Below, piece by piece: positions 24,598 to 33,353 of a stretch of 50,815 nucleotides of DNA. The notes beneath the pieces were generated by a model. The model had not been told where the DNA came from, made no database searches, and was given only the letters and a program-made list of their open reading frames with translations. Every line of letters begins with the position of its first letter. Position 1 is the stretch's first letter. The stretch is from UBA2093 sp044340485 (GTDB taxonomy: Bacteria; Actinomycetota; Acidimicrobiia; Acidimicrobiales; Ilumatobacteraceae): assembly GCA_044340485.1 (NCBI GenBank), contig JBIITN010000014.1, positions 1 through 50,815 of the forward strand, read 5' to 3'. The translations under genes and the position numbers were made by a program.

Positions 24598-25692
24598 ATG
24601 GGGATGCGAGTTGTTGTCAAGATAGGAAGTTCGTCGCTGACCGACGAGCGCGGTTTCTTGCGCACCGACGTGGTGGCATCGATTGTCGATCAAGTGGCCA
24701 ACGTTCGTGCTAGCGGGCATGAGGTGTTGCTGGTGACTTCTGGTGCAGTTGCATCTGGAGTTGCAGGATTAGGACTTGATCAACGTCCATCAGACATTTT
24801 GACACTGCAGGCGTTATCTGCAGTGGGGCAACCGCAACTCATGGCTGCGTACGCTCATAATTTTGCGCGGCATTCACTAGTGAGTGCGCAGGTGCTTCTA
24901 GTGCCACACGACTTTGTCAATCGGCAGCAATATCTGCACGCGCGTAACACGCTATTGCGATTGCTTGACCTAGGTTGTGTGCCCATCGTGAACGAAAACG
25001 ACGCCATTGCAAATACTGAGATTCGCTATGGCGACAACGATCACTTATCAGCTCTTCTTGCACACCTTGTATCGGCCGACATGTTGATCATGCTCACCGA
25101 CACTCCTGGTGTGTACACAGCCGATCCACGTTCCAACCCCGAAGCATCAATCATTCGCGAAGTGCATGCCGATGATCCTTTGTTGAGCGTGAATGCAACG
25201 GGCTCGGGAACATCGCGTGGTAGCGGTGGCATGGCAAGCAAGCTGGCTGCTGCACGCATCGCATCGTGGTCTGGGGTGACTGCGGTGATCGCATCAGCGG
25301 CGACGCCTCACGTCCTCACGAGCGCAGTATCGCGGGATCCTGCAATTGGCACGATGTTTCATCCTCACGACCGACAGTTGTCGGCTCGCAAATTGTGGAT
25401 CGCTTTTGCTGCAGAATCTGAGGGCAGAATTGTGATCGATGACGGTGCACGCGTTGCCTTAACGTCGCGTGGTACGTCGTTGCTACCAGCGGGAGTGATC
25501 GAGTCGTCGGGGGCATTCGAAGAAGGCGCAACGGTGGAAATCGTTGATCAAAACGGAGAAGTGGTGGCGCGTGGAATGACCGCGATGTCATCGCTTCAGT
25601 TGCAGCAAGCCCGTGGTCGCAGTAGTGCCGACATTTCACATCTTGGTGTTGTGGAAGTGGTCCACCGTGACGACCTCGTGTTGTTGCGTTAG
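24598..25692 (+). CDS. proB: Glutamate 5-kinase
   Basis: 364 residues from ATG 24598, with GGAAG nine bases upstream. The amino-acid kinase domain has VVVKIGSSSL at the start, the glutamate-binding IVNENDAIA and the GTSRGSGGMASKLAAA segment near the phosphate site. A C-terminal PUA domain (about 275-360) is present. It phosphorylates glutamate as the first step of proline synthesis and is feedback-inhibited by proline in the family. It follows obg by 4 bp, an established order; proA is not the next gene. The stop codon lies 2 bp from that of converging murJ. Confidence 0.96.
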   Translation: MGMRVVVKIGSSSLTDERGFLRTDVVASIVDQVANVRASGHEVLLVTSGAVASGVAGLGLDQRPSDILTLQALSAVGQPQLMAAYAHNFARHSLVSAQVLLVPHDFVNRQQYLHARNTLLRLLDLGCVPIVNENDAIANTEIRYGDNDHLSALLAHLVSADMLIMLTDTPGVYTADPRSNPEASIIREVHADDPLLSVNATGSGTSRGSGGMASKLAAARIASWSGVTAVIASAATPHVLTSAVSRDPAIGTMFHPHDRQLSARKLWIAFAAESEGRIVIDDGARVALTSRGTSLLPAGVIESSGAFEEGATVEIVDQNGEVVARGMTAMSSLQLQQARGRSSADISHLGVVEVVHRDDLVLLR

Positions 25693-25694
25693 AT

Positions 25695-27281
25695 CTACAG
25701 ATACACGTCATTTGCCTGGTTGTTACGACGCACAAAGACTCGTCGTATTTGGCGAATCTCAGGTACGCCAAATACGACAGCCAGTACGACGTATGTGGCA
25801 GTACCTGCGAATCCTGCAAGCAGAACTTCGCAGACGTACCCCAGGCCAGATTGGGGAGATATCGCTGTCTCGATGAGCGCAACGACAATTCCCATCGCGG
25901 CCACTGCACTGACCGCCCGAATTGTGAGCGAAGCAAGAGATGGCCAGTTGACCGCGTTGTGACGTACTGACAGAACAACAAGGGCCATGACCGAAGAGAT
26001 GAGGTAGGCGATTCCAAATGCCAATCCCAGACCGAGCACTCCGTGACGATCCACGAGAATGATTGCCAGCACAATGTTGATCGCATTCTCGACAACGTTG
26101 ATCGTAAATGGAGTACGTGTGTCTTCATGTGCGTAAAAACCACGGAGTACAAATAGGTACACCGAAAACCCCACGAGTCCGACGGCAAATCCCATCAGTG
26201 CATGCGCGGTATTGCTCGCAGCTGCATCACTGAACTGTCCGTACGTCAAAAGCGCATTGATGAGTGGATGTGCGAGTAGAACAAAAGTAATTGATGCTGG
26301 CAACGTGAGCATGATTGTCCAGCGCGTACCTGAGGTTATCCATTCGCGAAAACCAGCATGATCATGTGACTGCACACGTCGTACTAACTCAGGAGCAAAT
26401 GTAGTGGCGATAGAAATTGCGAGAAGGCCGTGAGGGAGCATGAAGAAAATAAATGCTTTGCCGTATGCATCCTGATTACCGCTTCCGGGGTCAGCCAAGT
26501 TACGCACCACAATGAGTGCAATTTGGTTTGTCACCACGTAACCGAAGCTCCACAGTGACAGTTGAAACAGACGTTTGACAGCCGGATGTCGAAAATCAGG
26601 CCGGAAGTTCCACGAGATGTCGGCACGTCGTATGGCAGGTAGCAACATAAGGGCCATTGCAGCAACACCCAGAGTGGTGGACAAGCTGAGCAAAACAAAA
26701 AATGCACCGCTGTCTGTGATGTCGCTCAGTTGTGGGGTGCCATTGATTGTGAGGGGAATAAGCAGGAGAAACGAAATAGACACCACGTTCGATACAACCG
26801 GAGCCCACGCTGCGGCCATGAATCTGCGGCGTGCATTCAGTAATGCTGATCCAATCGCTGTGACTCCGTAGAAGAAAATCTGAACGAGGAAAATACGTGT
26901 CATCGCCGTGCCAGCACGTCGGAATTCGTCTGTGTCAACAAGAGAACTTGGACTGAGAGAAAAAAGCCTGAAAATAAATGGTGCTGCAATGATTGCCACG
27001 ACAGTTGCAGCAAGAAGCAACACAACGGACACAGAGATGACTGCACTGCGAGCGTCGTCATCTTTGGTCTCTTCAAACCGTGTGAACAATGGCACCAGGC
27101 CAGCAGCAAGGACCCCTCCAAGCAGTAACTCATAGATCGAGTTGGGAGAATTATTCGCTCCGTCAAAAGCGTCTGCGAGCGCTGTTTGCCCGATCACAAT
27201 GCCAAAGATGACGACACGCAATAGGCCCGTCAAGCGTGACATCAGGGTTCCGACGGCAACAACCAGCGTGTCTCGGAACAT
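25695..27281 (-). CDS. murJ: Lipid II flippase MurJ (MviN family)
   Basis: 528 residues, about 14 membrane helices of the MOP superfamily. The opening with VGTLMSRLTGLLRVV and ADAFDGANNSPNSIYELLLGGVLAAGLVPLF is diagnostic of MurJ. It flips lipid-linked peptidoglycan precursor to the outer face, supplying RodA/PBP2. No C-terminal pseudokinase domain as in mycobacterial MviN is present; the protein ends after the last helix with a short charged tail. It is divergent from the MoxR gene and converges on proB with only 2 bp between stops. Confidence 0.95.
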   Translation of the reverse strand: MFRDTLVVAVGTLMSRLTGLLRVVIFGIVIGQTALADAFDGANNSPNSIYELLLGGVLAAGLVPLFTRFEETKDDDARSAVISVSVVLLLAATVVAIIAAPFIFRLFSLSPSSLVDTDEFRRAGTAMTRIFLVQIFFYGVTAIGSALLNARRRFMAAAWAPVVSNVVSISFLLLIPLTINGTPQLSDITDSGAFFVLLSLSTTLGVAAMALMLLPAIRRADISWNFRPDFRHPAVKRLFQLSLWSFGYVVTNQIALIVVRNLADPGSGNQDAYGKAFIFFMLPHGLLAISIATTFAPELVRRVQSHDHAGFREWITSGTRWTIMLTLPASITFVLLAHPLINALLTYGQFSDAAASNTAHALMGFAVGLVGFSVYLFVLRGFYAHEDTRTPFTINVVENAINIVLAIILVDRHGVLGLGLAFGIAYLISSVMALVVLSVRHNAVNWPSLASLTIRAVSAVAAMGIVVALIETAISPQSGLGYVCEVLLAGFAGTATYVVLAVVFGVPEIRQIRRVFVRRNNQANDVYL

Positions 27282-27289
27282 GGGGTATC

Positions 27290-27295
27290 AGACTA
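27290..27295 (-). promoter_or_regulatory. TAGNNT box before murJ
   Basis: On the minus strand TAGTCT ends 8 bases before the murJ ATG; the intervening bases GATACCCC have no ribosome binding site. Leaderless-type layout. It faces a matching box for the MoxR gene. Confidence 0.45.
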
Positions 27296-27335
27296 GGTGC
27301 TGGCTCTGAGGCGAGCCATTACCCCTAAGTAGCAC

Positions 27336-27341
27336 TAGGGT
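27336..27341 (+). promoter_or_regulatory. TAGNNT box before the MoxR operon
   Basis: TAGGGT ends 10 bases before the ATG of the MoxR-type ATPase. The following CATACCCCGT mirrors GATACCCC on the murJ side. No Shine-Dalgarno is visible. Confidence 0.42.
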
Positions 27342-27351
27342 CATACCCCGT

Positions 27352-28218
27352 ATGAGTTATCGCTTTGAATCAGTGCAGCAGGTACGTGACGGCTTGAAAA
27401 AGGTGAACTACCTTGCCGATGAAGGCATCGCAGGTATTGCTTTTCTCGCCGACCGATTGGGTAAGCCCGTGTTGGTGGAAGGTCCTGCTGGAACAGGAAA
27501 GACCCAGCTCGCAAAGAGCATCGCTGAAATGACAGGTGCCCGCCTGATTCGTCTCCAGTGCTACGAGGGCCTTGATGAATCCAAAGCGCTCTACGAGTGG
27601 AATTACAAAAAGCAGTTGTTGCGTATTCAAGCCGACAAGAGCAGCGACGCGTGGGAAGACATTCACGACGACATCTTTGGCGAAGACTTTTTATTGACAC
27701 GTCCGCTGCTTGAAGCGATCACCGCTGAAGAACCTGTGGTTCTTTTGATCGACGAAGTTGACCGCGTAGAGGTAGAAACCGAAGCTCTGCTCCTTGAAAT
27801 TCTCTCTGAGTACCAAGTATCGATTCCTGAATTTGGCACCATTAAGGCAAAGCAAATTCCTCTGGTATTTCTCACATCAAACAACACACGTGAGTTGTCA
27901 GAGGCGTTAAAGCGTCGTTGCTTGTTCTTGCATGTTGATTATCCAGACATGGATCGCGAAAAGCAGATTGTTCTCACCAAGGTTCCAGGAGTCACCGAGC
28001 ATCTTGCTGATCAGATTGCGCGCATTGTGCGGAGCATTCGTCAACTAGATCTAAAGAAGGCACCGTCAGTTAGCGAGACGTTGGATTGGGCAGCGACATT
28101 GGTATTGCTTGGCATTGAAAACGTCGATGCGCAACAAGCAAAAGAAACGCTGCACATTTTGTTGAAGTATCAGTCAGACATTGCGAAGGCAGCTAAAGAG
28201 TTGTCAGACGACAACTAA
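27352..28218 (+). CDS. MoxR-family AAA+ ATPase
   Basis: 288 residues, single AAA+ module. Walker A EGPAGTGKT ends at about 51, Walker B is VVLLIDEVDR, sensor 1 is LTSNNTRELSEALKRRC, and the C-terminal helical lid follows. The segment LYEWNYKKQLL is typical of the CoxD-like branch. MoxR ATPases act as chaperones for metalloenzyme assembly or activation and nearly always pair with a VWA protein, as here (16 bp to the next gene). The client is not evident. It is the first gene of a five-gene rightward unit. Confidence 0.92.
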   Translation: MSYRFESVQQVRDGLKKVNYLADEGIAGIAFLADRLGKPVLVEGPAGTGKTQLAKSIAEMTGARLIRLQCYEGLDESKALYEWNYKKQLLRIQADKSSDAWEDIHDDIFGEDFLLTRPLLEAITAEEPVVLLIDEVDRVEVETEALLLEILSEYQVSIPEFGTIKAKQIPLVFLTSNNTRELSEALKRRCLFLHVDYPDMDREKQIVLTKVPGVTEHLADQIARIVRSIRQLDLKKAPSVSETLDWAATLVLLGIENVDAQQAKETLHILLKYQSDIAKAAKELSDDN

Positions 28219-28233
28219 CGAACGCGGGGAAAC

Positions 28234-29664
28234 GTGCTCGATCTTCTTACGGGCTTCATTACTGAATTGCGTAACGCGGGACTGCCAGTCAGTCTCACGG
28301 AAAACCTCGACGCCATGGAGGCGATTCAGCACATCCCAATTGAAGATCGCGAAGCTTTCAAATATGCACTAGGTGCCACACTCGTAAAAAATCATGCCCA
28401 CTGGCGCTCCTTCGAGACCGTTTTTGAGGTGTATTTCAGTCTTCGTGGACCGCAGTATCAGATCTCGGAAAACGGCGACGCCGATGATCTCTGGCGCGAG
28501 ATGCAAGAGCAGATGCAACAGGGCGAAGGTCGTGGTGCTGGCGGGGCGATGAACTCCCTGACACCCGAAGAAATGATGCAACTGTTGATGCAAGCATTGC
28601 GCTCTGGAGACCAAGCGTTGATGCGCGCACTTGCAAAGCAAGCAGTCAATCGTTTTGCAGGCATGGAACCAGGTCGTCCCGTCGGTGGCACGTACTACTT
28701 GTATCGCACGCTTCGCAACCTTGATCTTGATTCCATGCTGGAGAAATTGATGGAAGCAAGTCGTCAAGAAGTAGGTGGCGATCTGACTTCTCTTGAGGAA
28801 CGTCTGGAACGTGATGAACATCAATCAAACATTGAAAAGTTTAAGCAAGAAGTAGAAGCCGAAATTCGTCGTCGCTTGGTGGCCGATCGTGGAGCAGAAG
28901 CAATGGCAAAGACTTTGCGCAAACCATTGCCGGAAGATGTTGAGTTCATGCACGCAAGCCGTGAAGAGATGGCTGGCCTAAAAAAGGCGCTGCAACCACT
29001 CACACGCAAATTGGCCGCAAAATTAGCGCGGAAACGCAGACATGCCCGCAAAGGTCCTCTTGACTTTCGTAACACCGTTCGTCATAGTTTGAGTTACGGC
29101 GGTGTGCCGGCTGAACCCAAGTTCAAGTTCCCGCGCCCAGCAAAGCCTGAATTGGTAGTTGTTGCAGACATTTCCGGTTCCGTTGCCGCATTCGCACGAT
29201 TCACATTGATGTTGGTGTATGCCATTCAAGGTCAGTTTTCAAAAGTGCGTTCATTTGTCTTTATCGACGGGATCGATGAAGTGACCGAGTACTTCCGTGC
29301 CACCGAAGACGTGTCGGAGGCAATCGCACGCATTAATACAGAAGCAGATGTCATCTGGGTGGATGGCCATAGCGATTACGGACATGCTTTCGAGGTGTTC
29401 TGGAACAAGTATGGAAAAGACATCTCCTCGCGAACCACTGTGTTGTTGCTTGGTGATGCGCGCAATAACTACCACGCATCACAGTCGTGGGTTGTGAAAG
29501 AGATGAAGCAAAAGGCTCGTCACGTGTACTGGTTGAATCCAGAGCCTCGATCATATTGGAACACTGGCGACTCCATTGTTGGTGAGTACGGATCATTCAC
29601 CGACGGCGTGTATGAATGTCGCAACCTGCGCCAATTAGAGTCATTTGTCGAGAAACTAGCCTGA
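28234..29664 (+). CDS. VWA-domain protein, CoxE-like
   Basis: 476 residues starting at GTG. The N-terminal 200 residues are helical and charged. The C-terminal VWA domain (about 305-476) begins with the MIDAS motif DISGS (312-316), followed by a Thr-containing segment and LLLGDARNNYH, the third MIDAS element region. CoxE-type proteins work with MoxR ATPases in cofactor insertion, best known for CO dehydrogenase; no such enzyme is in this window. Tight spacing on both sides (16 and 5 bp) indicates co-expression with the ATPase and the phosphatase. Confidence 0.9.
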   Translation: MLDLLTGFITELRNAGLPVSLTENLDAMEAIQHIPIEDREAFKYALGATLVKNHAHWRSFETVFEVYFSLRGPQYQISENGDADDLWREMQEQMQQGEGRGAGGAMNSLTPEEMMQLLMQALRSGDQALMRALAKQAVNRFAGMEPGRPVGGTYYLYRTLRNLDLDSMLEKLMEASRQEVGGDLTSLEERLERDEHQSNIEKFKQEVEAEIRRRLVADRGAEAMAKTLRKPLPEDVEFMHASREEMAGLKKALQPLTRKLAAKLARKRRHARKGPLDFRNTVRHSLSYGGVPAEPKFKFPRPAKPELVVVADISGSVAAFARFTLMLVYAIQGQFSKVRSFVFIDGIDEVTEYFRATEDVSEAIARINTEADVIWVDGHSDYGHAFEVFWNKYGKDISSRTTVLLLGDARNNYHASQSWVVKEMKQKARHVYWLNPEPRSYWNTGDSIVGEYGSFTDGVYECRNLRQLESFVEKLA

Positions 29665-29669
29665 GCGTC

Positions 29670-30350
29670 GTGACAGGTACTCGTTTGGTGCTCATTCGCC
29701 ACGGCGAATCAAATGCAACGGTGCGTCGCATGATTGGCGGTCCTCGAACCTGTAGTGGACTGTCGCCCCTGGGGCAACTGCAGTCAGAACGTCTACGTGA
29801 TCGTTTCCTGCAACACAACGAGATCGCAGCCGATGTTTTGGTGTCAAGTTCATTTCCGCGGGCCCGCGAAACAGCCCAGATCATTGCGCCAGGACTTGGG
29901 AGTTTGCCCATCGATGTGATGCCGCAATGGGGTGAGCATGACCCAGGCCCCCAGTGCGACGGCATGACATACAAAGATTTCATTGACCAATATGGAATGC
30001 CCGATTGGGAGACCGACCCGCATGCCATCACATTCCCTGGCGGAGAAACAGTGGCAGAGTTTCACTTACGTGTTGGTGCTGCGTTGGCCCAAACCGTGCG
30101 TTCGCATGAGGGGGCAACCATTGTGGTCTGCTGTCACGGTGGTGTGATTGATGCAATATTGCGTACCGCATTGCGTGCACCAACTACCGGATTTTTCGAA
30201 GTGCATACATTGAACACATCGGTGACTGAAGTGCAGCATCTGCGCGCGGGGCGTTGGAAGTTAGTGCGATACAACGACGCGGCACACTTGTCAGGACTGC
30301 CCGCTTCCACGCCACCACAGGTTGACGATTCATCCGTCACCGCACAATGA
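29670..30350 (+). CDS. Histidine phosphatase family protein
   Basis: 226 residues from the GTG at 29670, 5 bp after the VWA stop; an upstream in-frame ATG at 29616 would overlap that gene by 49 bp. The catalytic RHG is R10-H11-G12 in LVLIRHGES, and the second histidine is in VVCCHGGVID. The family includes phosphoglycerate mutase-like and broad phosphatases; the substrate is unknown. It is probably co-transcribed with the MoxR/VWA pair and the GMC gene (11 bp further). Confidence 0.88.
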   Translation: MTGTRLVLIRHGESNATVRRMIGGPRTCSGLSPLGQLQSERLRDRFLQHNEIAADVLVSSSFPRARETAQIIAPGLGSLPIDVMPQWGEHDPGPQCDGMTYKDFIDQYGMPDWETDPHAITFPGGETVAEFHLRVGAALAQTVRSHEGATIVVCCHGGVIDAILRTALRAPTTGFFEVHTLNTSVTEVQHLRAGRWKLVRYNDAAHLSGLPASTPPQVDDSSVTAQ

Positions 30351-30361
30351 TGGGGTAGTGC

Positions 30362-31678
30362 GTGCGCACCGTTGCAATCGTTGGTGCTGGAACTGCGGGT
30401 TGTGTTGTTGCACGGCGTCTTATTGATGTTTTTCGTGATGGCCCAGACACTCCACGAATTGTGGTGATCGAGCGGGGAGGATTGAATCCGCACCACGACG
30501 ATGCTGATTTCATGACGTCGCTTACATCCGATGCGGTGACCCACGTTGACGCAATGGTGACTAATGACAAGGCACGCGATCACTATTTGTATTTGCAAGG
30601 TCGATGTGTGGGTGGTGGTGGAGCAGTAAATGGCATGGTGGCGTCGCCACTGTATGAAGAAGATTTTGCTGAGTGGCGTGATTTGCACGGCTGTAGCGAT
30701 TGGGATCCGCAGAAATTGCTTACCTGCGCTGACGACCTGTTTCCTGCCATACCGCTAGCAGGCGACAACGTAGGAGTGGTCGGCAGGGCCGTGATGTCGG
30801 CTGGCGGTCATGCCGCCCACCTCACGCGCAGTGATCATCGCGTGTCGGGTGCAACGGTGATCGCTCACGCAGTAGCAAGTGGAGCAGTAGAGATAATCAC
30901 TGCCAATGCAACGAGCGTGGTAATTGAAAACAATGTTGTTCGGACGGTAGTAACAAGCAGTGGCAAAGTACCTGTAGACGTGGTGATACTGGCAGCAGGA
31001 GCGGTGCTCACGCCACTATTACTTCGCCAATCAGGTGTTGTGCATGACGAGATCGGTCAACGAGCACAAGATCATCCATCAATCTTTTTCACGGTGGCTC
31101 GTCCCCATGGTTTTGTCGGAGGCGTCAACGCAACTGCGGTGCACTCGATGGGCGATACACAACTCATTGCCTATGAATCTGCCCACCCGTCAACTCCAAT
31201 GTTTGGTGGAGTATCTCTCAGTATGTTGCGGGTGACATCACGTGGCGAGGTCTTGGGGACGTTGCAGTCACCACAATTGCAACTTCGTTTGCTGAGCAAC
31301 GACAAGGACCGTGCACTGATGCGCTCAGCTGTTCGTGATTTTGTGCGTGAATATGTTCCAGTGATTGAAAGAGACTGTGGTTCTGTCTTGTGTGACGCCT
31401 TGGGTACACCAGCACAACATCTTGCAACACTCAATGATCCAAGTCTTGATGCTTGGCTCTTGGCACATGTGGTGCCTCACAGTCATATTGCTGGTACGTG
31501 TGCGATGGGGGGAGGGCCAGATGCCCCGGTGACTCAACGCGGACAGGTTCGAGGAGCACGAGGTCTGTACGTTGCCGACGCTTCCGTGTTTCCGCAATTG
31601 CCTCGAAGTAACACTAATAAAGTGGTTGCGGCAGTGGCATCACAGATTGCACATTTTGTTGCGGAGGATCTCTCATGA
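30362..31678 (+). CDS. GMC-family FAD-dependent oxidoreductase
   Basis: 438 residues, short for the family. The N-terminal FAD fold GAGTAGCVVARRL with ERGG closing the second strand, the GMC signature region GRCVGGGGAVNGMV, and the C-terminal HSHIAGTCAMGG with the catalytic His, then LYVADASVFPQLPRSNT, are seen. Such enzymes oxidise alcohols or sugars. The mycofactocin-linked MftG also belongs here, but no mycofactocin gene is in the window. It starts with GTG and overlaps the next gene by four bases (ATGA). Confidence 0.9.
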   Translation: MRTVAIVGAGTAGCVVARRLIDVFRDGPDTPRIVVIERGGLNPHHDDADFMTSLTSDAVTHVDAMVTNDKARDHYLYLQGRCVGGGGAVNGMVASPLYEEDFAEWRDLHGCSDWDPQKLLTCADDLFPAIPLAGDNVGVVGRAVMSAGGHAAHLTRSDHRVSGATVIAHAVASGAVEIITANATSVVIENNVVRTVVTSSGKVPVDVVILAAGAVLTPLLLRQSGVVHDEIGQRAQDHPSIFFTVARPHGFVGGVNATAVHSMGDTQLIAYESAHPSTPMFGGVSLSMLRVTSRGEVLGTLQSPQLQLRLLSNDKDRALMRSAVRDFVREYVPVIERDCGSVLCDALGTPAQHLATLNDPSLDAWLLAHVVPHSHIAGTCAMGGGPDAPVTQRGQVRGARGLYVADASVFPQLPRSNTNKVVAAVASQIAHFVAEDLS

Positions 31679-32604
31679 CATACACGCTGGGTATGCACGA
31701 AGTGTCAGACGGTTGCCATGCGTATTTGCAACCAGATGGTGGCTGGGGTTGGAGCAATGCCGGACTCGTGGTGGGCGACGGCGCATCGTTGCTTGTTGAC
31801 ACTCTTTTTGATCTCACATTGACCCAACGCATGTTAGATGCGATGGCATCGCACGTACGCACGTCACCTATTTCAACTGTTGTAAACACCCATGCCAATG
31901 GCGATCACTGTTATGGCAATCAATTGCTGCAAGGGGCTGAAATCATCGCCTCCGAGGCAACTGCAGAGGAGATGAAAGAAGTGCCGCCATCAATGTTGGC
32001 GCAATTGAATGCAGCACCAGGCGAGATAGGGGAATTGTTCCGTCACTTTTTTGGCGAGTTTGAGTTTGACGGTATTGAATTGACATTGCCCACCCGCACT
32101 TTTCAAGGACGACATGAAGTGGAAGTGGGTGGACGAATCGTTGAACTCGTGGAAGTGGGACCAGCACACACGCGAGGAGACACACTGGTGTTTGTTCCCG
32201 ATGCAAAAACCGTGTACACCGGCGATGTTTTGTTTATTGGAGGCACTCCCATTGTGTGGGTGGGACCATTATCAAATTGGATTGCGGCCTGTGATCTCAT
32301 CACATCATCTGACGTGGAACATATCGTGCCTGGTCATGGTCCGCTCACCGACAAAGCCGGAGTCGTGGCCGTACGTGATTACTTGTCATATGTCGAGTCC
32401 GAAGCAACGGAACGCTTTCATGGCGGGATAGATGCATGGGATGCAGCGCGAGACATTGCGTTGAATGGTTTTTCGAATTGGGGCGAGTACGGCCGACTAG
32501 CAGTAAATGTCGACACTGTGTATCGAAGTCTTGATCCTGATCACAAGAGCCCAAATGTGATTGAGCAATTCAAACGGATGTTTGAGATGGAGCATCACCA
32601 GTAG
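31675..32604 (+). CDS. Metallo-beta-lactamase-fold hydrolase
   Basis: 309 residues. The metal motif reads HANGDH (73-78), so the second histidine of HxHxDH is an asparagine. Further ligands are H in VGPAHTRGDT, D in YTGDVLFIGG and H in VPGHGPLTD. It is therefore a probable hydrolase with one altered ligand; substrate unknown. The ATG overlaps the GMC stop codon, so the two are translationally coupled and probably serve one pathway. Its 3' end overlaps the converging SURF1 gene by 35 bp. Confidence 0.88.
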   Translation: MTYTLGMHEVSDGCHAYLQPDGGWGWSNAGLVVGDGASLLVDTLFDLTLTQRMLDAMASHVRTSPISTVVNTHANGDHCYGNQLLQGAEIIASEATAEEMKEVPPSMLAQLNAAPGEIGELFRHFFGEFEFDGIELTLPTRTFQGRHEVEVGGRIVELVEVGPAHTRGDTLVFVPDAKTVYTGDVLFIGGTPIVWVGPLSNWIAACDLITSSDVEHIVPGHGPLTDKAGVVAVRDYLSYVESEATERFHGGIDAWDAARDIALNGFSNWGEYGRLAVNVDTVYRSLDPDHKSPNVIEQFKRMFEMEHHQ

Positions 32605-33337
32605 TGGTGGCTATTGACGCAGGTCTTTTCTTGCGTTGACGAACGATGACAACAATCCAGCCGATAAGTGCAACAGCGGTGAAGAAAAACCATTGGCCTG
32701 CATACGAGAGGTGCGGTCCCTCGTCAAGTGGTGGATTGGCGACGCGCGCTGGCCATTGACCTTCCGGTGGATCAGATTCGAGACGCTGGACATACATCGG
32801 TGCGACATCAAGATCTAAGACACGTTCGATGAGGGGAATGTCGAGGCGTTGGAACTCAGTAGTGCCGGGTCGTTCCGAATCAACTGCCCCAACCGCGCTT
32901 CGTTTTTGTGCTGCGCGCGCAAATCCAATGACGGTGACCGTGCCAGTCGGTGGTGGTGGAATGTCGATAGACAGCGGGACGAAACCGCGGTTAATTAAGA
33001 CGATGTCACCATTGTCGGTGATCATCGGCACGACAGAGTTGCGACCAGCTGCGCCATCTTGCGAGCGATTCACAATGGTGATCTCGCGGTCTGCGATGTA
33101 TTCACCGGTCACTCGTACGGGGTACCACTCGAGTTGGCTGTAATCATCGTTTTTCTGCAAGAGATCACTCAGTGGTTGAACAGCTGTCCGTGAATGAGCG
33201 CGCACTTCCGCGTTGAAATCTTTGCGTTCATCTAGTCGTTGTAATTGCCACATACCAAGATTGATCATGGCAATGACGGACACAATGATGAGAATGTGAA
33301 ATGCAATCCATTTCGGGGATAAGAGCCCGCGTTTCAT
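32570..33337 (-). CDS. SURF1-family cytochrome oxidase assembly protein
   Basis: 255 residues with the SURF1 layout. An N-terminal membrane helix (about 10-29) is followed by GMWQLQRLDERKDFN, then an extracytoplasmic beta-rich domain with TVIGFARAAQKRS. A second helix close to the C-terminus (SYAGQWFFFTAVALIGWIVV) and a basic tail complete it. SURF1 helps insert heme a into cytochrome c oxidase. It is downstream of the SET gene by 16 bp and probably co-transcribed. No cox genes are in the window. Confidence 0.9.
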   Translation of the reverse strand: MKRGLLSPKWIAFHILIIVSVIAMINLGMWQLQRLDERKDFNAEVRAHSRTAVQPLSDLLQKNDDYSQLEWYPVRVTGEYIADREITIVNRSQDGAAGRNSVVPMITDNGDIVLINRGFVPLSIDIPPPPTGTVTVIGFARAAQKRSAVGAVDSERPGTTEFQRLDIPLIERVLDLDVAPMYVQRLESDPPEGQWPARVANPPLDEGPHLSYAGQWFFFTAVALIGWIVVIVRQRKKRPASIATTTGDAPSQTSV

Positions 33338-33353
33338 AGTGACAGGCTCTGCA

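Noticed and set aside
28234..29664. VWA/MoxR pair as part of a CO dehydrogenase cluster
   Set aside because: No coxL/M/S-like genes are present in the window.
30362..31678. GMC oxidoreductase as the mycofactocin-linked MftG
   Set aside because: No mftA-F genes in the window, and the family call cannot be made from motifs alone.
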